From: CAWDPQ01 sp963804245
Lineage (GTDB): Bacteria; Acidobacteriota; Vicinamibacteria; Vicinamibacterales; 2-12-FULL-66-21
Assembly (NCBI GenBank): GCA_963804245.1
Contig: CAWDPQ010000006.1
Span: 62,001-126,000, forward strand
DNA: 64,000 bases
Reading direction: 5' to 3'
Below are positions 26,524 to 33,102 of the stretch, in pieces (position 1 is the first letter of the stretch; the number at the start of each line of letters is the position of its first letter). Made by a program: the position numbers and the translations under genes. The notes under the pieces are model-generated. The model saw nothing but the letters and a program-made list of their open reading frames with translations. It ran no database searches and had not been told where the DNA came from.

Positions 26524-27279
26524 ATGCGCATACTGGTAACCAATGACGATGGCGTGAGGTCCGAAGGGATCCACGCGCTGGGCCGTGCTCTCGAACGGCT
26601 CGGCGAAGTGACGATCGTGGCGCCGCACCTCGAGGCCAGCGCCATCGGACACGCGCTGACGCTGCGCCGACCGCTGCGCTTCGAACGGCTCGACCCCCGC
26701 GTGTACGAAGTCGACGGCACCCCAACCGACTGCGTCAACATCGCCATCGCGAAGATACTCGGCGCGCGTCCGGATCTCGTCGCGTCCGGCATCAACCGAG
26801 GCTACAACCTCGGCGACGACGTGACGTACTCGGGGACCGTCGCCGGCGCGCTGGAGGGCGCGCTGCTCGGTATCCCGAGTCTCGCCGTCTCGCTGGAACG
26901 CACGGCGGACCCGTTCGATTTCGGCCCCGCCGCGGCCGCTGCTGCGCACGTCGCCGAAGCCGTGCTCCGCCATGGACTGCCTTCACGCACGTTCATCAAC
27001 ATCAACGTGCCCCTCGGACGTCCGAAGGGCTTCCGTCTGACCGTCCAGGCGCGCCGCAATCACGTCACCGTCGTCGACGAGCGCATCGATCCCCGGGGCA
27101 AGGCGTACTACTGGATCGAGGAAGGACAGAACAACTGGGAGCCGCACGACCGCTCGGACTATCAGGCGGTCAATGACGGCTACGTGTCGGTGACGCCGCT
27201 CCAGCCCGATCTGACGGATCACGCGGCGTTTGCCGCGATACGCGAGCTATCGCTGGCGTCGGAGGTTGAGGTAGAATAG
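26524..27279 (+). CDS. surE: 5'/3'-nucleotidase SurE
   Basis: Metal-dependent survival-protein phosphatase acting on nucleoside monophosphates. MRILVTNDDGVRSEGIHAL carries the Asp-Asp metal site; VAPHLEASAIGHALTLRRP and SGINRGYNLGDDVTYSGTVA are family motifs. 251 residues, normal length. Starts four bases after the MFS stop, so likely co-transcribed. Confidence 0.94.
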   Translation: MRILVTNDDGVRSEGIHALGRALERLGEVTIVAPHLEASAIGHALTLRRPLRFERLDPRVYEVDGTPTDCVNIAIAKILGARPDLVASGINRGYNLGDDVTYSGTVAGALEGALLGIPSLAVSLERTADPFDFGPAAAAAAHVAEAVLRHGLPSRTFININVPLGRPKGFRLTVQARRNHVTVVDERIDPRGKAYYWIEEGQNNWEPHDRSDYQAVNDGYVSVTPLQPDLTDHAAFAAIRELSLASEVEVE

Positions 27280-27296
27280 GCGTTCACGCTTGATGT

Positions 27297-27373
27297 CGGG
27301 GCGTGGCTCAGCCTGGTAGAGCACTCGGTTCGGGACCGAGGGGTCGGTGGTTCGAATCCACTCGCCCCGACCA
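27297..27373 (+). tRNA. tRNA-Pro (anticodon CGG), CCA encoded
   Basis: Acceptor stem CGGGGCG / CGCCCCG with discriminator A and genomic CCA; D arm GCTCAGCCTGGTAGAGC; anticodon stem CTCGG/CCGAG with loop TTCGGGA (anticodon CGG); T arm GGTGG-TTCGAAT-CCACT with one G-T pair. 77 bases. It lies 17 bases after surE. Confidence 0.95.
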
Positions 27374-27381
27374 ATTTTGAT

Positions 27382-27400
27382 CCGGGGACTTCGTCCCCGG
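27382..27400. terminator. Hairpin directly after tRNA-Pro
   Basis: Perfect 8-bp stem CCGGGGAC / GTCCCCGG with a TTC loop, eight bases after the CCA end. No T-run follows. It may define the tRNA 3' end or belong to the same hairpin family as 3027-3047. Confidence 0.55.
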
Positions 27401-27741
27401 ACCCCTTACACGCTCTCTCGCGCGCCGCTTCGTCGGCGCGCTCCGTTCGCGTGGCTCACTCGCTTTCGCTCGTTCGCTACGCAATCATTCGCACTAGTTT
27501 GAGCCTCTCCACTCGCCTTGGGCGGCGTAGCCGCGAAGGCGGGCCAATTTTTTCGTGGGCTTCGCCCGTCGATTTTCCGACCACGCTCTCTCGCTCACTC
27601 GCTCAGACACGCCCCATTTCCGGCAAGGCTGTCGCGCCGGAGCCCGAGCTCGATTCATCGAAGGCGAAGGCGCACGTTCGCGTGGCTCACTCACTTCCGC
27701 TCGTTCGTTCCTAATAAGCTGACATCGCGTCGACCAAGCGG
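27401..27741. other. Gene-free, repeat-rich stretch after tRNA-Pro
   Basis: No convincing gene in about 340 bases. It contains a direct repeat starting CGTTCGCGTGGCTCACTC (27444-27476 and 27675-27707; 31 of 33 bases match), a partial third copy near 27585, and several small stems (GCGCGCCG-CTTCGT-CGGCGCGC, GGGCTTCGCCC). Composition differs from coding DNA nearby. It could be a decayed element inserted next to the tRNA or a structured RNA; neither can be decided by eye. Confidence 0.6.
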
Positions 27742-27793
27742 TTGACAACCATCAGCGTTACGCTGATACTGCCGCCAGCTATCCATAGCTGGC
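27742..27793 (+). promoter_or_regulatory. Promoter and two palindromic operators of padR
   Basis: TTGACA (27742-27747), 17 bases, GATACT (27765-27770). A palindrome ATCAGCG-TTA-CGCTGAT (27751-27767) fills the spacer. A second perfect palindrome GCCAGCTAT-CC-ATAGCTGGC (27774-27793) lies over the likely transcription start. Both are well placed for PadR autorepression (inference). Confidence 0.7.
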
Positions 27794-27800
27794 TGTTGAT

Positions 27801-28136
27801 ATGCCCAAACACACGAACGACCGACTGCAGGGCACGCTCGACCTGCTGATTCTCAACATCCTGGCTCGCGGCGGTGCGCAGCATGGGTACGCGATCGCGC
27901 AACGAATCCACCAGGCGACAGACGATCGTTTGCGAATCGAAGAGGGGTCGCTATACCCGGCTCTGCAACGCATGACGCACGAAAAATGGCTTCGCGCGGA
28001 GTGGGCGTTGACGGATACCGGACGGAAGGCGCGTTTCTACACGATCACACAAGTCGGCCGGCGGCAACTCGCAGAAGAGGAGCGACGCTGGCTGCAGCTG
28101 ACCGAGGCGGTCGCCAAGGCGTTGCGCTTCGCGTGA
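27801..28136 (+). CDS. PadR-family transcriptional regulator
   Basis: Small winged-helix repressor, 111 residues. LQGTLDLLILNILARGGAQH, GYAIAQRI and EEGSLYPALQRM are the classic PadR helix-turn-helix features; ARFYTITQVGRRQLAEEERR forms the wing and dimer helix. Ten bases before an ADOP permease, the standard acidobacterial pairing, so it probably controls that permease and itself through the palindromes at 27751-27793. Confidence 0.93.
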   Translation: MPKHTNDRLQGTLDLLILNILARGGAQHGYAIAQRIHQATDDRLRIEEGSLYPALQRMTHEKWLRAEWALTDTGRKARFYTITQVGRRQLAEEERRWLQLTEAVAKALRFA

Positions 28137-28145
28137 GAGGCCATC

Positions 28146-30890
28146 ATGTCACCACTTCGCAGGCTGTTGAATGTCGTGCGGCGGTCGCGCATGGATGACG
28201 ACCTTCGACAGGAACTGGACACGCATGTCGCCCTTATCGAGGAAGAAGAGCGCAGACAGGGGTTGACGGCGGAGCAGGCGCGGCGTAATGCCAGGACGCG
28301 ATTCGGCAACCCTCGGGCGTACCGAGAGCGGGCGCTCGACGCGGTGATCGCGACGTGGTTCGAGAATGCCTGCAAGGATGTCCGCTTTGCCGCGCGCGTG
28401 CTGATCCGCGCCCCAGGTTTCTCTACTGTCGCTGTTCTCACCATGGCCCTCGGCATCGGGGTGAACGCCGCGATCTTCTCAGTCGTCTCCGGTGTCATCC
28501 TGCGGCCCCTGCCGTATCCGCAGTCCGAGCGGTTGATGTATGTGACCACACAATTCCCCGCGCTCGGCTCTGCACCGATTCCGTTATCGGCACCCGAGTA
28601 CCTCGAGTTTCGCGCCGCCAACCGATCATTCGCGGCAATTGGGGCGTTTCGGCCGGGCGCGGGCGAAGTGAATCTCACCGCGGATGATAGAGCTCGGCGC
28701 GTGCGTTCGGTAAACGTAGACGAGCATCTGCTCGACGCTCTCGGCCTGCAGCCTGCGCAGGGACGGTTGTTCGGCCGCGGAGAGACGGACCGGACGGATC
28801 CTAATGCACCGCTGCCGCCGGTCGCGATTCTCTCGCACGAGTTGTGGCAATCCGCGTTTGGTGGAAAGCCAATCGTCGGACACACGGTGGAAGTGAACAG
28901 CTTGCGCCGCGAAGTGATTGGCATCATGCCGCCTGGCGCCGATGTCATGGACAACCGGACAGAGATCTGGTTGCCGCTGGGGTTGAGCCCGCTCAACCCC
29001 GGAGATCGTCGGGGTCACGGCCTGCGCCTGATCGGAAGATTGAAAGACCAGGTCACGGCTGCGATAGCGCAAGCGGAACTGAAGACGCTCAACGAACAGT
29101 GGGGCGAACGGGTCGGGGTGACCGATCATATGTTTGCTCCCATGCCGGCTGATGCCGCGGCGCGGGCGTCGAACCCCAATGCCGGTCATGTTCTGCAGAT
29201 GGTACCCCTCCACGATCAGATCGTCAGCGCTGCCAACCGCGCGATCTGGATGCTTCAGGCTACCGCTGGATTGGTCCTACTGATCGCCTGTGCCAATCTG
29301 GCGAATCTTTTGCTGGCGCGCGCGGCAATACGCCGTCGTGAATTCGCGGTGCGCACGGCCCTGGGCGCAAGCCGGAGTCGTCTCCTGCGACAGTTGATCA
29401 TCGAAGGGGCACTGCTGTCGATCGCCGGCAGCGCCCTGGCGTTGTGGCTCGCCCGTGTCGGTCTGCACACACTGACGCAGGCGTACCCCACGGCTCTGCC
29501 CCGATCGACCGAGTTGAGCGTCGATCTCCCCGTGCTGCTGTTTACTTGTGGCGTGGCGATGGCCACCAGCATGCTCTTCGGGCTGGCGCAGCTTCGCCAC
29601 ATCGGCGTGAAGGGTTTGGCCGTCGCACTCACGCAGGCCGGGACCAGAGGCGCCAGCGGCGGCGTACGGCGGCAGGTGCGGCGCGGCCTGGTGGTGGCCG
29701 AAGTCGCATTGGCGGTGATGCTCGTGATCGGCGCGGGTCTACTCATACGCACGGTTTACAACCTCGCAAACGTCGAGGTGGGATTCAACAAGTCGCGCCT
29801 CGTGACGTTCTCGATCTCCCTGCCGGACAGTACCTATCCTGGGTCAATGCCACGGGTGCAGGCGTACCAGCGCCTCCTTGATGTCCTGCGCGCCGTGCCC
29901 GGCGTGGAGGCGGCGACCGCAATGTTTGGGCTGCCGCCGAATCGGCCGGCCATCAAGAACAATACTCGTGTCGCCGACGCCAACGCCACGGCTCCCTCGG
30001 TAGGGCAGTTCCACATCGTTGATTACTATCAGTACGTGTTGACCGACTATTTCGAAACGATGGGCATCCCGATCGTGCGGGGCCGCAGCTTTCAGCCAAC
30101 TGATGCCACGTCCTCGGGTCTGGTAGCCATCGTCAACGAAACATTCGCCAAGACGTTCTGGACAGGACGAGACCCAATCGGACAGCGCGTCAAACGAACC
30201 GGACCATGCTGCAACGATCAGCCCCCGTGGTTTACCGTCGTGGGTGTGGCGAAGGACGTCAAGCAGGGAGGGGTCGATCGAGAAACAGGAACCGAGCTTT
30301 ACATGTCAGTTCAGCAGATCGCGAAACCGGCTCCAGGGTTGGGGATTGCGCCGCTCAACCACGTGGTATTGCGCACGACGCTCGCGCCCGTGGCTTTGTC
30401 ACACACGATCGAGCGCGTCGTCCGTGAAATGGACCCGGCTGTGCCGGTGGTTCGCCTTCAGGATATGGAGGCGGTCTTTGCTGATTCCATCCAGCGACCT
30501 CGCTTCCTGGCGCAGCTCCTTGGCCTCTTTGCGGGCCTGGCGCTGCTGCTCGCCGCGGTGGGCACTTATGGGGTTGTCTCCTCCATCGTTGCCGAGCGTC
30601 GGGCAGAGATCGGCATTCGCATGGCGCTCGGCGCGAATCGATCACGCGTGCTCGCCGACGTGATGAGAGAGGGACTGCTCATCACTGGCATCGGTGCGGT
30701 TATTGGACTGGCCGGGTCCTTCGGCCTGAACCGGCTGATCGCATCGCTCTTGTTCGGTGTGCGGCCAACAGATGTTCCCATTTTCGCCGGCGTCGTTGCC
30801 ACGATGATCATCGTCGCAGCGGTGGCATCCCTGCTGCCGGCCTGGCGGGCGTCGCGACTGGATCCCGTTGCGGCACTCCGAGCTGATTAG
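28146..30890 (+). CDS. ABC transporter permease of the ADOP type
   Basis: Acidobacterial duplicated orphan permease: a MacB/FtsX-type membrane protein encoded without its ATPase. 914 residues. The N-terminal ADOP-specific helix region (MDDDLRQELDTHVALIEEEE, GLTAEQARRNARTRFGN) is followed by the first membrane helix in APGFSTVAVLTMALGIGVNA, a MacB periplasmic core domain, and FtsX blocks near residues 360-450 (LLARAAIRRREFAVRTALGA) and 785-905 (GTYGVVSSIVAERRAEIGIR). No frameshift. Substrate is unknown for the family. Confidence 0.93.
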   Translation: MSPLRRLLNVVRRSRMDDDLRQELDTHVALIEEEERRQGLTAEQARRNARTRFGNPRAYRERALDAVIATWFENACKDVRFAARVLIRAPGFSTVAVLTMALGIGVNAAIFSVVSGVILRPLPYPQSERLMYVTTQFPALGSAPIPLSAPEYLEFRAANRSFAAIGAFRPGAGEVNLTADDRARRVRSVNVDEHLLDALGLQPAQGRLFGRGETDRTDPNAPLPPVAILSHELWQSAFGGKPIVGHTVEVNSLRREVIGIMPPGADVMDNRTEIWLPLGLSPLNPGDRRGHGLRLIGRLKDQVTAAIAQAELKTLNEQWGERVGVTDHMFAPMPADAAARASNPNAGHVLQMVPLHDQIVSAANRAIWMLQATAGLVLLIACANLANLLLARAAIRRREFAVRTALGASRSRLLRQLIIEGALLSIAGSALALWLARVGLHTLTQAYPTALPRSTELSVDLPVLLFTCGVAMATSMLFGLAQLRHIGVKGLAVALTQAGTRGASGGVRRQVRRGLVVAEVALAVMLVIGAGLLIRTVYNLANVEVGFNKSRLVTFSISLPDSTYPGSMPRVQAYQRLLDVLRAVPGVEAATAMFGLPPNRPAIKNNTRVADANATAPSVGQFHIVDYYQYVLTDYFETMGIPIVRGRSFQPTDATSSGLVAIVNETFAKTFWTGRDPIGQRVKRTGPCCNDQPPWFTVVGVAKDVKQGGVDRETGTELYMSVQQIAKPAPGLGIAPLNHVVLRTTLAPVALSHTIERVVREMDPAVPVVRLQDMEAVFADSIQRPRFLAQLLGLFAGLALLLAAVGTYGVVSSIVAERRAEIGIRMALGANRSRVLADVMREGLLITGIGAVIGLAGSFGLNRLIASLLFGVRPTDVPIFAGVVATMIIVAAVASLLPAWRASRLDPVAALRAD

Positions 30891-31382
30891 ATGCGCAAAC
30901 GGGCAGGATTGATCCTCAGCGGCCTGAGCGTGTGGTCGGTGGCGATGGCCAACCAGGTGGTCGTTCCTGCAGCTCTGCCCAGTAGGCTGCGGGCGCACGT
31001 GAAGGCGGAGCGGTTCGAGATTGTCACCTCGATCACAGGGCTTCCCCTCGGTGTTCGCGACGGGCTGCAGACGTTGTTCGGCAGTCAGACACTCGACATC
31101 GCCGAGTCCGGAGCCGAGTTTCAAAAAACCGACGCCGTCGGTCCTTCGAAGTTGCCGATTCGTCGATTGGTCGCGGCCGGCTGCGCGGCGGATCATCACT
31201 GCCTCGTGTACTACGAGCGCGGCGGCGGGAGCCACACCTGGCTGGTCGCGCTCTTTCATTGGTCACCGGCCGCGACTCGCTTCGAGTGGGGCGGCCACGC
31301 GCCAAGCGGTCTGGTTACCATCGGCGACGTCCGGAACGCCGTGCTCGCCGGCGCGGTCAAAGGCCCGGTCAGAGCCTGGTAG
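30891..31382 (+). CDS. Hypothetical exported protein
   Basis: 163 residues starting immediately at the ADOP stop (ATG at 30891), so probably co-transcribed. N-terminal signal (GLILSGLSVWSVAMANQVVV) then a globular domain with two Cys (AAGCAADHHCLVYYERGGG) that may form a disulfide, and a Trp-rich stretch (SHTWLVALFHWSP). No family recognised. Its link to the permease is positional only. Confidence 0.6.
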   Translation: MRKRAGLILSGLSVWSVAMANQVVVPAALPSRLRAHVKAERFEIVTSITGLPLGVRDGLQTLFGSQTLDIAESGAEFQKTDAVGPSKLPIRRLVAAGCAADHHCLVYYERGGGSHTWLVALFHWSPAATRFEWGGHAPSGLVTIGDVRNAVLAGAVKGPVRAW

Positions 31383-31440
31383 TCGGCTGGATGTGAACGG
31401 ACCGCAGGCGTGGTTCGACAGACGACAAGAGTGCAGTCAT

Positions 31441-31799
31441 ATGAAAGTGAAGCTTGCGACCGCGTTCGCCGCCGGGTTCCTTGCCGCCGTCGTTTTGGGT
31501 TTTGTCGTGCCGGCCTCTAATCCGCTCTGCCGTACCGGTTACATGACGAAGGGGATCGGCGCGGAGAGAGCGAAGGAATTGGAGGACTTTGCTGACGGAG
31601 TCGTCGATTTTCGGACAACGGAGATCTCGGCCGACAGGTCAAGCAGGAGTTGAAGGTCGGAGATCGCTGGTTGGAATTCCTCAAGCGTGACAGGACAACT
31701 GGTGTCTTCCTCGACGGTAAGTTCATGTCCGTCGACGACGCGACGCAAGAAGCTCACCGCGACAGGAGGTTAGTCGGGCTGAAGCAGCAAAGGAGTTGA
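31441..31799 (+). pseudogene. Small hypothetical exported protein, one frameshift
   Basis: Begins MKVKLATAFAAGFLAAVVLG (signal anchor), then CRTGYMTKGIGAERAKELED. The frame breaks at a TTTT run near 31608-31612. The other frame continues with convincing coding sequence (SDNGDLGRQVKQELKVGDRW, LEFLKRDRTTGVFLDGKF) to TGA at 31797. Adding one T to the run gives one 119-120 residue product. No family recognised. Confidence 0.5.
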
Positions 31800-31839
31800 T
31801 CGCGACGAGCGATCCTGCCGCTGGCTGACCGGCTGGTCG

Positions 31840-32146
31840 GTGGATCTCAAGCTCGGCGTCTGGATGCTGATCAAGTTTCCGGGCCTCTCGCTCCTCAGCG
31901 GGGCGGCAATCGCCTTCGCAATCGCCGCAGGTACGGGCACGTTCGAGTTCCTGACCCGCCGTGGGTGGAAGAGGCGGGAGGGCATCGGCCTCCCGTTCTT
32001 GTTCTACCTATCGTCGTTGCGAATGGTGCCCCGGCCTGGCTATCGGCTATCGTCGCGCCGTTGGGGTTCGAGAGACTCACGTAGAACACTTCGTCGGGCT
32101 CCCGCTCGGCTTTCGGTATGGACTCTCGGGCACCGTAAGGCGGTAA
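31840..32146 (+). pseudogene. Remnant of a second ADOP/FtsX-type permease N-terminus
   Basis: DLKLGVWMLIKFPGLSLLSG and AIAFAIAAGTGTFEFLTR resemble the first membrane helix of acidobacterial permeases (compare APGFSTVAVLTMALGIGVNA at 28408). After about 50 codons the reading becomes Arg-rich and non-coding in character. Everything after the first helix is gone. Low to moderate confidence on the family. Confidence 0.4.
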
Positions 32147-32225
32147 TTTGGATCGCGATGAGCACTTTCGATCTCGTCTGGCACAACCGCGCGACGGGCC
32201 TCCGTCAGCGTTAAGATTGCTCCCC

Positions 32226-33086
32226 GTGACGCCAGCCGAACGCCTGCGTTCTCTTCTCGTACGGCCCGGAATCCTGGTGATGCCCGGCTGCCACGACGCG
32301 ATGTCCGCACGCCTGATTCAAGAAACCGGATATGAGCTCGGCTTCATGAGCGGGTTTGCCGTGTCGGCGGCACGGCTCGGCATGCCCGACACCGGACTCA
32401 TCTCGTACGGCGAGCTCGTCGACCAGGGTCAGAACATATGCCGGGCAGTCTCGATTCCGCTTATCGGTGACGGCGACACAGGCTTCGGCAGCGCGCAGAA
32501 CATCAAGCGGACGGTGCAGGGCTACGAGAGAGCCGGCTTCGCAGCGATCATGCTCGAGGATCAAGTCGCGCCGAAGCGGTGCGGACACACGGAGGGAAAG
32601 GCCGTGGTTGGTCGCGATGAGGCGTTGACGCGCATCCGTGCGGCGGTGGACGCGCGCGACGCCGGCAGCGGCATCTTGATCATGGCCCGCACCGATGCGC
32701 GCGCCTGTGTCAGCCTGGAGGAAGCGATCGTGCGCTGCCAGCGGTTCCGCGAGTTGGGCGCCGACATCACCTTCCTGGAGGCGCCGCTCGACGAAGACGA
32801 GATGCGTCGATACTGCAGCGAGGTGGAAGGTCCCAAAATGGCCAATCTGATCGAGGGGGGCAAGACTCCGCTTCTGCCGCCAGCGCACCTCGAAGCTATC
32901 GGCTACAAGATTGCGGTCTATCCGTTGACGCTGCTCAACGTGTCGATTCAAGCGATGCGAACGGCGCTCGCCAGCCTGGCGCGATCTGAACGACCGGCGG
33001 GGACGATGGAGTTCGAGGATCTGAAGAAAGCCGTCGGATTTCCCGCGTACTACGACGAGGAGGCGCGATACGGGCGCGGCAGGTGA
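32226..33086 (+). CDS. Isocitrate lyase / PEP mutase family enzyme
   Basis: TIM-barrel C-C bond lyase, likely acting on a 2-methylisocitrate- or oxaloacetate-like acid. 286 residues from the GTG at 32226. PGCHDAMSARLIQETGYEL is the N-terminal signature; IGDGDTGFGSAQNIKRTV holds the Mg-binding Asp residues; LEDQVAPKRCGHTEGK has the catalytic Cys loop (KRCGH). Stands alone; the GH106 gene follows 16 bases later on the same strand. Exact substrate is open. Confidence 0.88.
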   Translation: MTPAERLRSLLVRPGILVMPGCHDAMSARLIQETGYELGFMSGFAVSAARLGMPDTGLISYGELVDQGQNICRAVSIPLIGDGDTGFGSAQNIKRTVQGYERAGFAAIMLEDQVAPKRCGHTEGKAVVGRDEALTRIRAAVDARDAGSGILIMARTDARACVSLEEAIVRCQRFRELGADITFLEAPLDEDEMRRYCSEVEGPKMANLIEGGKTPLLPPAHLEAIGYKIAVYPLTLLNVSIQAMRTALASLARSERPAGTMEFEDLKKAVGFPAYYDEEARYGRGR

Positions 33087-33102
33087 TCGACGCCTTGCCA
33101 GT

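Noticed and set aside
27401..27741. CRISPR array or tandem repeat array after tRNA-Pro
   Set aside because: Only two good copies of the 33-mer, 231 bases apart, no regular spacers and no cas genes.
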